DNA of 64,000 nucleotides from Saccharopolyspora montiporae (GCF_015209505.1 NZ_JADEYC010000015.1:62001-126000); one strand, 5' to 3'; shown: positions 1 to 10,221, counted from the stretch's first letter. Numbers and translations: made by a program. The notes: a model not told the origin generated them from the sequence alone.

Positions 1-35
1 TTTTGGATGAAATCGGTATCTGCGTGCCGCGGCTC

Positions 36-56
36 GTTGAGTCCACAGCGCTCAAC
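36..56. promoter_or_regulatory. HAIR-type inverted repeat (HspR operator) upstream of clpB
   Basis: The sequence reads GTTGAGT, seven bases, GCTCAAC. This fits the HspR-associated inverted repeat consensus CTTGAGT-N7-ACTCAAG closely; only the outer base and one inner base differ. It lies 65 bp before the clpB start, and a -10-like TATCCT follows at 64-69. HspR repression of clpB and dnaK operons through HAIR sites is established in Streptomyces and mycobacteria. HspR control here is inferred. Confidence 0.75.
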
Positions 57-121
57 TTTCTTGTATCCTTGATTCAGTGGTCGGTCCTGCGCGGACCCGC
101 GCGCTCGGCGGAAGGTGAGGA

Positions 122-2725
122 ATGGACGCGTTCAACCCGACGACCAAGACCCAGCAGGCGATCTCGTCCGCGGTGCAGGCGGCGACCGTCGCGGGCAACC
201 CCGATGTCGCGCCCGGGCACGTGCTCGGTGCGCTGCTCGCCCAGGCCGACGGTCTCGCTGCGCCGCTGCTGTCCGCGGTCGGCGCCGACCCGGCCGCGGT
301 GCGCACCGAACTGGAGCAGCTGGTCAACGCGCTCCCCGCGGCCACCGGGGCGACGGTTTCCGCACCGCAGCTGTCCCGGGAAGCCGTCGCTGCGCTGACC
401 CGCGGGCAGCGGCTGGCCACCGAGCTCGGCGATGAGTACGTGTCCACCGAGCACCTGCTGGTCGGTCTGGCCGCCGACGGCGGCCGCGTCGCCGACCTGC
501 TGCGCAAGCACGGCGCCACGCCGGAGTCGCTCACCGAGGCGTTCTCCGCGGTGCGCGGGTCGGCGCGGGTCACCAGCCCCGACCCGGAAGGCACCTACCA
601 GGCGCTGCAGAAGTACGGGCAGGACCTCACCGAGCGCGCCCGCAGCGGCGACCTGGACCCGGTGATCGGCCGGGACACCGAGATCCGCCGCGTGGTGCAG
701 GTGCTGTCCCGGCGCACCAAGAACAACCCGGTGCTCATCGGCGAACCCGGTGTCGGCAAGACCGCCATCGTGGAAGGTCTCGCGCAGCGCATCATCGCCG
801 GCGACGTGCCCGATTCGCTGCGCGGCAAGCGCGTCGTGGCGCTGGACCTCGGGTCGATGGTGGCCGGCGCGAAGTACCGCGGGGAGTTCGAGGAGCGGCT
901 CAAGGCGGTACTCAAGGAGATCACCGAATCCGCCGGGCAGGTGATCACGTTCATCGACGAGCTGCACACCATCGTCGGTGCCGGGGCCACCGGCGAGGGT
1001 GCGATGGACGCGGGCAACATGATCAAGCCGATGCTGGCCCGCGGTGAGCTGCGCATGGTCGGCGCCACCACGCTGGACGAGTACCGCGAGCACATCGAGA
1101 CCGACGCCGCGCTGGAACGGCGCTTCCAGCAGGTGCTGGTCGGCGAGCCCGGCACCGAGGACGCGGTGGCCATCCTGCGCGGGCTCAAGGAGCGCTACGA
1201 GGTGCACCACGGCGTGCGGATCACCGACGGCGCGCTGGTGGCCGCGGCGAGCCTGTCCGACCGCTACATCCCGGCGCGCTTCCTGCCGGACAAGGCCATC
1301 GACCTCGTGGACGAGGCCGCGTCCCGGCTGCGCATGGAGATCGACTCGCGCCCGGTGGAGGTCGACGAGGTCGAGCGCGCGGTGCGCAGGCTGGAGATCG
1401 AGGAGATGGCGCTGGCCAAGGAGGAGGACCCGGCCTCGCTGGACCGGCTGGCCGCGCTGCGCGGGGAACTGGCCGACCGGCGGGAGAAGCTCTCCGAGCT
1501 CACCGCCCGCTGGCAGCAGGAGAAGGAGTCGATCGACCGGGTCCGCGATCTCAAGACCCAGCTGGAGCAGCTGCGCGGGGAGGCCGACCGGGCCGAGCGC
1601 GACGGCGATCTGGGCCGGGCGGCCGAGCTGCGCTACGGGCGGATCCCCGGGCTGGAGAAGGACCTGGACTCGGCCGCCGCGGCGCAGGCCGAGCGCAAGG
1701 CGATGCTGCAGGAGGAGGTCACCCCGGACGACGTCGCCGATGTGATCAGCTCCTGGACCGGGATACCCGCGGGCAGGCTGCTGGAGGGCGAGACGGCCAA
1801 GCTGCTGCGCATGGAGGACGAGCTCGGCGCGCGGGTGGTCGGCCAGGCCGAGGCGGTGCGCGCGGTGTCCGATGCGGTGCGCCGTGCCCGTGCCGGGGTC
1901 GCCGATCCGGACCGGCCCACCGGTTCGTTCCTGTTCCTGGGGCCGACCGGGGTGGGCAAGACCGAGCTCGCCCGCGCGCTGGCCGGGTTCCTGTTCGACG
2001 ACGAGCGCTCGCTGCTGCGCATCGACATGAGCGAGTACGCCGAGAAGCACTCGGTGGCCCGGCTCGTCGGCGCTCCGCCGGGTTACGTGGGCTACGACCA
2101 GGGCGGGCAGCTGACCGAAGCGGTGCGGCGCAGGCCGTACTCGGTGGTGCTGCTGGACGAGGTGGAGAAGGCGCACCAGGACGTGTTCGACGTGCTGCTG
2201 CAGGTGCTCGACGACGGCAGGCTCACCGACGGGCAGGGCCGCACCGTCGACTTCCGGAACACGATCCTCGTGCTCACCTCGAACCTCGGCTCGCAGGCGC
2301 TCGCCGACCCGGCCCTGTCCGAACAGGACGGCAAGGAGGCGGTGCATTCGGTCGTGCGCGGGCACTTCAAGCCCGAGTTCCTCAACCGGCTGGACGGCGT
2401 GGTGGTGTTCGGCGCGCTGACCACCGCGGAACTCACGTCCATCGCCGACATCCAGGTCGACCGGCTGGCCCGGCGGCTCGCGGATCGCAGGCTCACCCTC
2501 GACGTGCAGCCCGCGGCTCGGGACTGGTTGGCGCTCAACGGTTTCGACCCGGTCTACGGGGCCCGACCGCTGCGCAGGCTGGTGCAGTCGGCGATCGGCG
2601 ACGAGCTGGCCCGCAAGCTGCTCGGCGGCGAGGTGCGCGACGGGGACGAGGTCGTCGTGGACGTGACCGACGACAACGGCGCCCTGACCGTCGGCACCGG
2701 CCGCGGTGCTCCCTCCGCCGGGTGA
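122..2725 (+). CDS. clpB: ATP-dependent disaggregase chaperone ClpB
   Basis: This cytosolic Hsp100 disaggregase works with DnaK/DnaJ/GrpE to resolubilise aggregated proteins after heat shock. At 867 aa it has the full family length. It shows an N-terminal Clp repeat domain (residues about 1-145), a first AAA+ module with Walker A GEPGVGKT near residue 207 and the Walker B segment FIDELHT, a charged coiled-coil middle domain (about 405-525), and a second AAA+ module with GPTGVGKTE near 607 followed by RIDMSEY and the pore loop GYVGYDQ. The middle domain separates it from ClpC and ClpA. ATG 122 is preceded by AAGGTGAGG. The upstream HAIR element suggests HspR control. Confidence 0.97.
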   Translation: MDAFNPTTKTQQAISSAVQAATVAGNPDVAPGHVLGALLAQADGLAAPLLSAVGADPAAVRTELEQLVNALPAATGATVSAPQLSREAVAALTRGQRLATELGDEYVSTEHLLVGLAADGGRVADLLRKHGATPESLTEAFSAVRGSARVTSPDPEGTYQALQKYGQDLTERARSGDLDPVIGRDTEIRRVVQVLSRRTKNNPVLIGEPGVGKTAIVEGLAQRIIAGDVPDSLRGKRVVALDLGSMVAGAKYRGEFEERLKAVLKEITESAGQVITFIDELHTIVGAGATGEGAMDAGNMIKPMLARGELRMVGATTLDEYREHIETDAALERRFQQVLVGEPGTEDAVAILRGLKERYEVHHGVRITDGALVAAASLSDRYIPARFLPDKAIDLVDEAASRLRMEIDSRPVEVDEVERAVRRLEIEEMALAKEEDPASLDRLAALRGELADRREKLSELTARWQQEKESIDRVRDLKTQLEQLRGEADRAERDGDLGRAAELRYGRIPGLEKDLDSAAAAQAERKAMLQEEVTPDDVADVISSWTGIPAGRLLEGETAKLLRMEDELGARVVGQAEAVRAVSDAVRRARAGVADPDRPTGSFLFLGPTGVGKTELARALAGFLFDDERSLLRIDMSEYAEKHSVARLVGAPPGYVGYDQGGQLTEAVRRRPYSVVLLDEVEKAHQDVFDVLLQVLDDGRLTDGQGRTVDFRNTILVLTSNLGSQALADPALSEQDGKEAVHSVVRGHFKPEFLNRLDGVVVFGALTTAELTSIADIQVDRLARRLADRRLTLDVQPAARDWLALNGFDPVYGARPLRRLVQSAIGDELARKLLGGEVRDGDEVVVDVTDDNGALTVGTGRGAPSAG

Positions 2726-2815
2726 TGCGGGTGCGTCCGGGCTGGTCACGTCGGCCGGTTCCGGTGCGCAGCGGTCGATCGGCCAGGTGATCTTCGCGAA
2801 CGCGTCCCCGCCGAC

Positions 2816-2821
2816 TACCCT
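2816..2821 (+). promoter_or_regulatory. -10 box TACCCT, leaderless promoter
   Basis: TACCCT ends 7 nt before the GTG at 2829. Transcription would therefore start at or next to the start codon, the usual actinobacterial leaderless layout. It supports 2829 as the start; an in-frame upstream extension has no ribosome binding site. Confidence 0.55.
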
Positions 2822-2828
2822 GCCCCCT

Positions 2829-3635
2829 GTGGGCATACCTGCGTGGCTCTGGTTCGTCGTCGCCGCCGTTGCCGTCCTGGCCGGGGTGGTGGTCCTGCTC
2901 GTCGGCCGAACGCACCGCGCCCCGAACAACCGGGAGCGGCGCCGCTGGGCCGCGTTGCGCGGATGGCAGTTCGCCGAAACCGACCAGGTCCTGCCGACCC
3001 GCTGGGAACACGGCGTGCTCGCCCAGCACAGCGGCCCGGTCGCGCGCGACGTCGTGGCCGGCTCCACCTTCACCGGGGACGGCCGCCGCCAGGTCTCCGT
3101 GCTCGACCTGGAGGTGTCCGGCAAACCGGTCGCGGTGCTGACCGGTATCCGCTGCCGCAGGGAAACCCCGGTCGTCGCCGAGTTCTGGCTGCCGGAGGTC
3201 CCGGTTCCGCAGGATTCCGAACTCGACCTGCTCGGCCCGGTCGGCCCGCGGTACGCGTTCGTCACCGACGTCGCCGCCGCGCGCAGGCTCATCTCCCCCG
3301 ACCTGGTGGACGCGGTCGAGGGGGCCGGGCAGGACGTTCCGGTCGTGTGGCTGGAAGGCGACTGGGTGCTGGCCGCCGTGGATCCGGGCGACGCCGATCC
3401 GGGCCGGCTGGAGCAGCTGCTGCGCGCGCTGGGCGATCTCGCCGACGTCGTCGACCCGACCGACACCGCCCCCAACCGGGATGCGCGGGACGAACCGGTG
3501 GGCCAGGACGAGCCGGTGGGCCAGGACGACACCGGAACCGAGGGCGACGACGCCCGGGTCGGCGCTTCGGTGGACCGGGACGAGCGCTCGGGCCGCGCCG
3601 GCGACGAGCCCGCCGAGCAGGAAGCCGAGAGCTGA
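2829..3635 (+). CDS. Membrane-anchored conserved actinobacterial protein (Rv0383c-like)
   Basis: This 268-aa protein starts with one membrane segment (WLWFVVAAVAVLAGVVVLLV, residues about 6-25) followed by a large exported or cytosolic domain of unknown fold. The C-terminal 50 residues are strongly acidic and contain a short repeat (DEPVGQ twice). I recognise no catalytic motif. Its place between clpB and pyrE matches the position of the Mycobacterium tuberculosis conserved secreted protein Rv0383c, from memory, so orthology is likely, but no function is known to me. GTG 2829 is chosen because it begins just before the hydrophobic segment and sits 7 nt after a -10 box. Confidence 0.7.
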   Translation: MGIPAWLWFVVAAVAVLAGVVVLLVGRTHRAPNNRERRRWAALRGWQFAETDQVLPTRWEHGVLAQHSGPVARDVVAGSTFTGDGRRQVSVLDLEVSGKPVAVLTGIRCRRETPVVAEFWLPEVPVPQDSELDLLGPVGPRYAFVTDVAAARRLISPDLVDAVEGAGQDVPVVWLEGDWVLAAVDPGDADPGRLEQLLRALGDLADVVDPTDTAPNRDARDEPVGQDEPVGQDDTGTEGDDARVGASVDRDERSGRAGDEPAEQEAES

Positions 3636-3674
3636 CCGCTGCGGCAGCGAACGCGGGCACCGGTAGCCGTCCGA

Positions 3675-3680
3675 TAGGTT
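3675..3680 (+). promoter_or_regulatory. -10 box TAGGTT, leaderless promoter
   Basis: TAGGTT ends 6 nt before ATG 3687, and no Shine-Dalgarno sequence is present. The spacing fits a leaderless transcript of the dehydrogenase gene. Confidence 0.5.
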
Positions 3681-3686
3681 CGGTGC

Positions 3687-4460
3687 ATGCCTACCGCACT
3701 CGTCACCGGAGCGACCTCCGGCATCGGCCGCGCGTTCGCGCGCAGGCTCGCCGCCGAGGGCCACGACATGATCCTCGTCGCGCGCGATGAGCAGCGCCTG
3801 CGCGACCTCGCCGGACGACTGGCGGATCGGCACGGGGTCGAGGTCGAGGTGCTGGCCGCGGACCTGGCCGACCCGGCCGCGCGCGAGCCGGTCGAGCGGC
3901 GGGTGGCGGACCCGCAGCGGCCCGTCGACGTGCTCATCAACAACGCCGGGTACGGCACGTCCGGGATGTTCTGGGACATCCCCGGCGAGCAGCTGCACGA
4001 CCAGCTGGAGCTCAACGCGGGAGCGGTGCTCGGCCTCACCCGCGCGGCCGCGTCGGCGATGCGCGAGCGCGGTAGCGGCGACATCGTCAACGTCTCCAGC
4101 GTGTCCGGGTTCTTCCCGGTGTCCGGGTCGACCTACAGCGCGACCAAGGCCTACGTCACCACGCTGTCCCAGGGCCTGGCGACCGCGCTGGCCGGAAGCG
4201 GGGTGCGGGTGTTGGCGCTGTGCCCGGGATTCACCCGGACCGAGTTCCACGAGCGCGCCGGGCTGGAGATGGGCAGGCTGCCGAAGGTGTTCTGGCTGCA
4301 GGTCGACCGGGTGGTGCACGAGGCGCTCGCCGACCTGCGCGCCGGCAAGGCGGTGTCCATCCCGAGCCCGCAGTACAAGGCGCTGGTGGCGATCGGCCGC
4401 CTCATCCCGCAGAAGCTGCAGCGGCTGGTCGTCACGGCCACGGTGCCCGGCCGCACCTGA
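3687..4460 (+). CDS. Short-chain dehydrogenase/reductase (SDR family)
   Basis: A classical SDR oxidoreductase of 257 aa with a Rossmann fold. Visible motifs are the cofactor-binding TGATSGIG (residues 7-14), an acidic DLAD segment after the fourth strand, NNAGYG near residue 90, the catalytic serine in NVSSVSG, and the YSATK catalytic Tyr/Lys pair near residue 150. The positively charged VARDEQR region after the second strand suggests NADP(H) preference. The C-terminus is basic and hydrophobic, as in steroid or fatty-acyl SDRs that sit on the membrane. The substrate cannot be told. The gene lies between the secreted protein and pyrE and has its own promoter-like box. Confidence 0.9.
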   Translation: MPTALVTGATSGIGRAFARRLAAEGHDMILVARDEQRLRDLAGRLADRHGVEVEVLAADLADPAAREPVERRVADPQRPVDVLINNAGYGTSGMFWDIPGEQLHDQLELNAGAVLGLTRAAASAMRERGSGDIVNVSSVSGFFPVSGSTYSATKAYVTTLSQGLATALAGSGVRVLALCPGFTRTEFHERAGLEMGRLPKVFWLQVDRVVHEALADLRAGKAVSIPSPQYKALVAIGRLIPQKLQRLVVTATVPGRT

Positions 4461-4496
4461 CGCCCCGCCGTCGGCGGGCGCGGTGCGACCGGGCGG

Positions 4497-4502
4497 TATG
4501 CT
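4497..4502 (+). promoter_or_regulatory. -10 box TATGCT, leaderless promoter of pyrE
   Basis: TATGCT ends 8 nt before GTG 4511. It is consistent with a leaderless pyrE transcript and supports that start over longer in-frame extensions reaching into the SDR gene. Confidence 0.5.
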
Positions 4503-4510
4503 CGAACCTC

Positions 4511-5059
4511 GTGGTCGAGGTGGATGAACAGCAGCGCACCGAGCTCGCCGGGCTCGTCCGCGAACTCGCGGTGCGCCACGGGAAGGTCCGGTTGTCCTCC
4601 GGCAAGGAGGCCGACTACTACGTCGATCTGCGCCGCGCCACGCTGCACCACCGCGCGGCCCCGCTGATCGGGTCGCTGCTGCGCGAGCTGACCGCCGACT
4701 GGGACTTCGCCGCGGTCGGCGGGCTCACCCTGGGTGCCGATCCGGTGGCCGCGGCCATGCTGCACGCCCCCGGTGCCGCGCTGGACGCGTTCGTGGTGCG
4801 CAAGGACGCCAAGGCGCACGGGATGCAGCGCCGGATCGAGGGGCCGGACGTGACCGGCCGCGGCGTCCTGGCCGTGGAGGACACGTCCACCACCGGCGGC
4901 AGCGTGCTCACCGCGGTGGAGGCGCTGCGCGCGGAGGACGCTGCGATCGCCGGGGTGGCCACCGTCGTGGACCGGGACACCGGGGCGCGCGAGGCGATCG
5001 AGGCCGCGGGCCTGCCGTACCGCTCGCTGCTCGGCCTCGCCGATCTGGGCTTGGCGTGA
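4511..5059 (+). CDS. pyrE: Orotate phosphoribosyltransferase
   Basis: Transfers the phosphoribosyl group of PRPP to orotate to give OMP, the fifth step of pyrimidine synthesis. The protein is 182 aa, normal for PyrE. The dimer-loop region carries VVRKDAKAHGM (catalytic Lys/His loop near residues 95-108), and the PRPP-binding signature VLAVEDTSTTGGS lies near 119-131. LSSGKEADYYVDLR near the N-terminus is the orotate-binding stretch. Its stop codon overlaps the GTG of the next gene (GTGA at 5056-5059), so the two are probably co-translated. Confidence 0.95.
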   Translation: MVEVDEQQRTELAGLVRELAVRHGKVRLSSGKEADYYVDLRRATLHHRAAPLIGSLLRELTADWDFAAVGGLTLGADPVAAAMLHAPGAALDAFVVRKDAKAHGMQRRIEGPDVTGRGVLAVEDTSTTGGSVLTAVEALRAEDAAIAGVATVVDRDTGAREAIEAAGLPYRSLLGLADLGLA

Positions 5060-5700
5060 CCGAGCAGCTCGGCCCCACCGAGTGGGGGACGTCGGTCGGC
5101 GTCGGACCGTGGGACGGGCCGTGGCCGGCGGGGGAGCACTGGGATCCGGAGCTGCTGGAGCACGGCGACCGGCGCAACGTCGTCGACCACTACCGCTACT
5201 GGCGCCGCGACGCGATCGTCGCCGATCTCGACATGCGCAGGCACGAGTTCCACGTGGCCATCGAGAACTTCCAGCACGACCACAACATCGGCACCGTGGT
5301 GCGCACCGCGAACGCGTTCGCGGCGGCGGCGGTGCACATCGTCGGCCGGCGGCGGTGGAACCGGCGCGGCGCGATGGTCACCGACCGGTACCAGCACGTG
5401 CACCACCAGCCGACCCCTGCGGACCTGCGCGCGTTCGCCACCGAGCGGGGCCTGGCGGTCGTCGCGGTGGACAACTCCCCCGGCGCGCAGCCGGTGGAGC
5501 GCACCGCGCTGCCGCGGCGCTGCGTGCTGCTGTTCGGCCAGGAGGGACCGGGTCTGTCCGACGCATCGCGCGCCGAGGCCGACCTGGTGGTCTCCATCGC
5601 GCAGTTCGGCTCGACCCGGTCGGTCAACGCGGGCGTGGCGGCAGGCATCGTCATGCACGGCTGGATCCGCGAGCACGCCGACCCGGATGCCGCCTGGTAG
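5056..5700 (+). CDS. TrmH/SpoU-family tRNA or rRNA 2'-O-methyltransferase
   Basis: A SAM-dependent RNA ribose methyltransferase of the SPOUT (trefoil knot) superfamily, 214 aa. Motif 1 is seen as NIGTVVRTANAF (near residue 77), motif 2 as LLFGQEGPGLS (near 158) and motif 3 as STRSVNAGVAAGIVMH (near 179). The conserved Asn and Arg of motif 1 and the Ser/Asn of motif 3 are present. An unusual Trp-rich N-terminal stretch (WDGPWPAGEHWDPE) precedes the catalytic domain. The start overlaps the pyrE stop by 4 nt, as in mycobacteria where the equivalent pair is close together. The target nucleotide cannot be decided. Confidence 0.88.
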   Translation: MTEQLGPTEWGTSVGVGPWDGPWPAGEHWDPELLEHGDRRNVVDHYRYWRRDAIVADLDMRRHEFHVAIENFQHDHNIGTVVRTANAFAAAAVHIVGRRRWNRRGAMVTDRYQHVHHQPTPADLRAFATERGLAVVAVDNSPGAQPVERTALPRRCVLLFGQEGPGLSDASRAEADLVVSIAQFGSTRSVNAGVAAGIVMHGWIREHADPDAAW

Positions 5701-5713
5701 CCGAGCCGCGGCG

Positions 5714-6424
5714 TCAGTTCACCGGGTCCGGATCGTCGTGGGCCACCGCGGCGCGGGATTTGGCGCGCCGTGCCTTGACGTACTCCAGCAGGATCGGCAG
5801 CACCGAGACCAGCACGATGACGATGGCCATCGCTTCGAGGTTGTTCTTGATCCACGGGATGTTGCCGAGGAAGTAGCCCAGCACCGTCACGCCCATCGCC
5901 CACAGCACGGCGCCGACGGCCGAGTAGGTGAAGAACTTCTTCGGGTCCATCTTCGCGACCCCCGCCACGGCGGTGATGAACGTGCGCACGATCGGCACGA
6001 ACCGGGCGAGGATGATCGCGCGGGCGCCGTAGCGCTCGAAGAACTCGTGCGTCTTGTCCACGTGCTCGCGCTTGAACAGCTTGGAGTCCGGTTTGTTGAA
6101 CATCGCCGGGCCGAGCTTGCGTCCGATCCAGTAGCCGGTGATGTTGCCGACCAGCGCGCACGCGCCGAACAGCAGGCAGGCCAGCCACAGCGGGGTGGCG
6201 ATCGCGCCGGTGGCCACGAACAGCCCGGCGACGAACAGCAGGGAGTCACCCGGCAGGAAGAAGCCGATCAGCAGACCGCACTCGGCGAAGATGATCAGGC
6301 ACACGCCGATCACGGCGAATGCGCCGAGTGACCGGATGATGTTCTCCGGGTCCAGCCAGGAGGGCAGCAGCGCGAGGGAGGACGTGCTCGCGGCGTCGAG
6401 GATCGCGGGGAATGCGGTGGTCAC
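5714..6424 (-). CDS. DedA-family integral membrane protein
   Basis: A 236-aa polytopic membrane protein of the DedA/VTT family; members of this family flip lipids such as undecaprenyl phosphate. Visible signatures are the re-entrant segment ECGLLIGFFLPGDSLLF, GYWIGRKLGP, and the second re-entrant part RFVPIVRTFITAVAGVAKMD with the conserved FxxxxR and G residues. Five to six hydrophobic segments are present, and the C-terminal tail is basic and acidic. GTG 6424 has GGAG a few bases upstream; a longer in-frame start at 6484 would add a proline/arginine-rich stretch that looks non-coding. The gene converges on the TrmH gene with a 13-bp gap. Confidence 0.9.
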   Translation of the reverse strand: MTTAFPAILDAASTSSLALLPSWLDPENIIRSLGAFAVIGVCLIIFAECGLLIGFFLPGDSLLFVAGLFVATGAIATPLWLACLLFGACALVGNITGYWIGRKLGPAMFNKPDSKLFKREHVDKTHEFFERYGARAIILARFVPIVRTFITAVAGVAKMDPKKFFTYSAVGAVLWAMGVTVLGYFLGNIPWIKNNLEAMAIVIVLVSVLPILLEYVKARRAKSRAAVAHDDPDPVN

Positions 6425-6583
6425 GGTGCTCCACGGTAAACCCGGTCGCCCGGACGCGACGCCCGGGCGGTGACGCCGAGGCAATTGTCCGATTACTCCG
6501 GGTGATTGATCCCGCGGGGTCCGGTTGGGTCGATTCCTCCGGAACGGGGAACCGCGGCGAACCGGGGTTCCGCGCGGTGCCGA

Positions 6584-6799
6584 TCAGCCGAGGTGCAGCG
6601 GCAGCACGGTCCAGGCGGCGACCACGGCTCCGGCGGCGAGGCCGAGGACCAGCGCGAACACCAGCACACCCCGGACCGGGAGCCGCCGGCGCGGGGGCCT
6701 CCCGGGCACGGGCGCCTGCGGCGGGACGGCGCCACCACCGCCGCCGGCCTGGGCGCGCAGCGCCGCGGACAGCACGTTCTCCGCTTCCGGCGAGCTCAT
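6584..6799 (-). CDS. Small single-span membrane protein
   Basis: A 71-aa predicted protein with a Gly/Pro-rich cytoplasmic N-terminal half, a basic patch (RPPRRR) and one hydrophobic helix (VLVFALVLGLAAGAVVAAW, residues about 45-63), ending a few residues later. It begins 10 bp after the nagA stop on the same strand and is probably co-transcribed with it. No family is recognised. The basic-then-hydrophobic layout favours a real gene, but conservation would be needed to be sure. Confidence 0.5.
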   Translation of the reverse strand: MSSPEAENVLSAALRAQAGGGGGAVPPQAPVPGRPPRRRLPVRGVLVFALVLGLAAGAVVAAWTVLPLHLG

Positions 6800-6809
6800 C
6801 CCCGCGACC

Positions 6810-7961
6810 CTACTGAGCGGCTCCGGCGCCGGGAACCGGTTCGCCGCCGACGAGCACGCCGACCACCTCCAGCTCCCGGTCCAGCACCACGAGATCGGCG
6901 GACATTCCCGGGGCGATCCGCCCGATCCGGTCGTCCAAGCCCAGCAGTCGGGCGGGGTTCGCCGAGGCTGCGGCCACCGCGTCGGTGATCGTCGCCCCGC
7001 ACTCCCGGACCAGGTTGCGCACCGCCGCGTCCATGGTCAGCGTGCTGCCGGCCAGCGAACCGTCCGCGAGCCGCGCCTGGCCGTCGCGGGCGGTCACCGG
7101 CCGATCGCCGAGCAGGTACTGCCCGTCCGGGGCCGCAGCGGCGCTGATCGCGTCGGTGACCAGGACGATCCGCTCGGGCCCCGCGGCGTCCGCGGCCAGC
7201 CGCACCACCGAGGGGTGCAGGTGCACGAGGTCGCAGATGAGCTCCGCGGTGACCCGCTCGTCGGACAGCAGCGCGCCCACCGGGCCCGGTTCGCGGTGGT
7301 GCAGCGGCGGCATCCCGTTGAACAGGTGCGTGGCCACGCTCGCCCCGGCGTCCACCGCGGCCCGCACGTCGTCGTGCGCGGCGTCGGTGTGCCCGAGCGC
7401 GGCGAGCACTCCGGACCCGGTCAGCAGCCGCACCGCCTCCAGCGCGCCCGGCAGCTCCGGCGCAAGGGTGACCATCCGGATCGTGCCGCGGCCCGCGTCC
7501 AGCAGGTCCTGCGCGGTCCCGGCGTCCGGGGCGCGCAGCAGGGCGGGATCGTGCGCTCCGCAGCGCCGCGCGGCCAGGAACGGCCCCTCCAGGTGCACGC
7601 CCGCCAGCAGCCCCTCGTCCACGAGGTCGGCCAGCACCCGCACCTGCGTGGCGAGCTCCGGCGGAGGTGCGGAGACCAGGCTGGCCAGCGTCGTGGTCGT
7701 GCCGTGCGCCCGGTGCGCGGCGACCGCCCGCCGGGCCTGCGCGGGATCCGCGGCGGTGAACGAGTCCCCGCCCCCGCCGTGGCAGTGCAGGTCGACGAAG
7801 CCCGGGACCAGCCAGCAGCCGTCCAGGTCCGTGCCGGACTCCGGCGCGGCGCCCGCACCGGTGCCGGCGATCAGCCCGTCGCGCACCTGCACCCAGCCGT
7901 GCTGCAGCACGCCCTCCGGGGTGACCACGTTCGCGCCGGTGAGCGTCGCCGAACCCGCCAC
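6810..7961 (-). CDS. nagA: N-acetylglucosamine-6-phosphate deacetylase
   Basis: An amidohydrolase-fold metalloenzyme that removes acetate from GlcNAc-6-phosphate during aminosugar recycling. It is 383 aa, the usual length. Metal and substrate motifs are in order: DLHCHGGGG, the metal ligand in HLEGPF, GHTDA, HLFNGM and the catalytic Asp in VTDAI. GTG 7961 is preferred to the in-frame ATG 30 bp upstream because a strong GGAGGGAGG lies 8 nt before it. No nagB or transporter gene is adjacent, so it probably serves cell-wall or chitin aminosugar turnover from elsewhere in the genome. Confidence 0.93.
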   Translation of the reverse strand: MAGSATLTGANVVTPEGVLQHGWVQVRDGLIAGTGAGAAPESGTDLDGCWLVPGFVDLHCHGGGGDSFTAADPAQARRAVAAHRAHGTTTTLASLVSAPPPELATQVRVLADLVDEGLLAGVHLEGPFLAARRCGAHDPALLRAPDAGTAQDLLDAGRGTIRMVTLAPELPGALEAVRLLTGSGVLAALGHTDAAHDDVRAAVDAGASVATHLFNGMPPLHHREPGPVGALLSDERVTAELICDLVHLHPSVVRLAADAAGPERIVLVTDAISAAAAPDGQYLLGDRPVTARDGQARLADGSLAGSTLTMDAAVRNLVRECGATITDAVAAASANPARLLGLDDRIGRIAPGMSADLVVLDRELEVVGVLVGGEPVPGAGAAQ

Positions 7962-7999
7962 GCGGGCACCTCCCTCCGGTCCTGCACCCATCGTGCGGC

Positions 8000-8578
8000 T
8001 CAGCCGGTGCCCATCGCCTTCTGCAGCGCGTCCAGCGCCCGGCTGGCGGTGGACTTGACCGTCCCGCGGGACACTCCGGTGGCCTCGGCGATCTCCACCT
8101 CGGACAGGTCGCCGTAGTAGCGCAGCACGAGCACTTCCCGCTGCCTGCGCGGAAGTCCGGACAGCGCGTCCACCACCGCCCGGTGCTCGGCGGAGAGCAT
8201 CGCCAGCGACTCGGCCGAACGGGCGTCGGTCTGGTGCGGGGGCTGGTAGTCGCGCGCGGTCTTGCGCCGGCGCAGCACCGAGCGGCTGCCGTTGACCACG
8301 GCGGTGCGCAGGTAGCCGATCGCCGCGCGGGAATCGCGCAGGCCCGACCAGTTGCGGTACAGCCCGGTGAACGCCTCCTGCACCACGTCCTCGGCGGTGG
8401 CCGGCTCGTCCACCAGCAGGATCGCCAGGCGCACCATCCGCATCCGCTGCTGCCGGTAGACGTCCTCCAGGGTCAGCGGCCGGTCCGGGTCCTCGCCCGG
8501 GCCGCCGTCGATCGCGCGCAGGTGCCCGAGGGTCTGCTGGACACTGCGTTCCGCGGCGCGCTGCTGATCACCGGACAC
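8000..8578 (-). CDS. RNA polymerase sigma factor, SigE (sigma-70 ECF-like) family
   Basis: A 192-aa two-domain sigma factor. Region 2 covers YRQQRMRMVRLAILLVDEPATAEDVVQEAF with the AEDVVQE core; region 4 is LPRRQREVLVLRYYGDLSEVEIAEATGVSRGTVKSTASRAL with a clear HTH. The spacing and the SigE-type VVNGSRSVLRRRK linker match the actinobacterial SigE family of small sigma factors. No anti-sigma gene is adjacent; nagA follows 38 bp downstream. GTG 8578 is selected because TATGTT sits 6 nt upstream in a leaderless layout and no other start is compatible with the domain start. Confidence 0.88.
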   Translation of the reverse strand: MSGDQQRAAERSVQQTLGHLRAIDGGPGEDPDRPLTLEDVYRQQRMRMVRLAILLVDEPATAEDVVQEAFTGLYRNWSGLRDSRAAIGYLRTAVVNGSRSVLRRRKTARDYQPPHQTDARSAESLAMLSAEHRAVVDALSGLPRRQREVLVLRYYGDLSEVEIAEATGVSRGTVKSTASRALDALQKAMGTG

Positions 8579-8584
8579 GTCTGC

Positions 8585-8590
8585 AACATA
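8585..8590 (-). promoter_or_regulatory. -10 box TATGTT, leaderless promoter of the sigma factor gene
   Basis: On the minus strand TATGTT lies 6 nt before GTG 8578. There is no Shine-Dalgarno sequence, so a leaderless transcript is likely. Confidence 0.5.
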
Positions 8591-8665
8591 CCGGCTGCGG
8601 ACTCGGCGGCGTCCGCCGACCGGGTAGCGTCGTGCCCGATCAACGACGGCGAACTGGAGGTCGAG

Positions 8666-8953
8666 GTGGCGACATTCGTGGTCCAGCTGGTGTACGGGGA
8701 CGACCGGGAGCAGCGGCTCCAGGTGCGCCCGCAGCACCGGGAGTACTCCCGCGGCCTGGCCGACCGGGGTGTGCTGCTCGCAGCCGGGCCCTACGCCGAC
8801 GAGGCGGGGGCGATGCTGATCTACGAGGTCGCGGACGCGGACGAGCTGCAGCGGGTGCTGGCCGCCGACCCCTACGCCGAGGCCGGCGTCCTCGCGCGCA
8901 CCGACGTCCGCGAGTGGCACGCGGTTACCGGTTCCTGGACGTCCGCCGGCTGA
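8666..8953 (+). CDS. YciI-family small protein
   Basis: A 95-aa protein with the ferredoxin-like YCII fold signature: an opening beta strand (ATFVVQLVYGDD), the conserved His in RPQHREYSRGLADRGVLLAAGPYAD, and the closing DPYAEAGVLARTDVREWHAV with its conserved Asp/Pro. Family members are putative small-molecule enzymes related to dehydrochlorinases and muconolactone isomerases. Function here is unknown. GGAGG lies 5 nt before GTG 8666. The gene is divergent from the sigma factor gene, sharing an 87-bp intergenic region. Confidence 0.82.
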   Translation: MATFVVQLVYGDDREQRLQVRPQHREYSRGLADRGVLLAAGPYADEAGAMLIYEVADADELQRVLAADPYAEAGVLARTDVREWHAVTGSWTSAG

Positions 8954-9177
8954 GCGCTTCTCCCGACTGGGGAGCGAATGCGCTGCGTGTGAGGATGTAC
9001 ACACGGATCTGGGCAGTTCTGAATCCTGTCACCGGCTTTCCAAAACTGCTCCGACTGGGGCACTGTACGGCGAAATGCAGCGCTGTCCGTGATGTCGTCC
9101 CCGGCTGCGCCCGGGGTCCTCGTAGGATGCTGCAACTCCCGTCACCACGACCGACTCCACCTCAAGGAGGATGACCG

Positions 9178-10212
<1,035 letters not shown>

Positions 10213-10221
10213 CGACCCGCC

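Noticed and set aside
74..4090. A 1,338-codon open frame on the minus strand opposite clpB and its neighbours
   Set aside because: It is antisense to well-supported genes (ClpB, SDR), is rich in Arg/Ser/Pro/His, and shows no domain. Such frames arise from the high GC and third-position bias.
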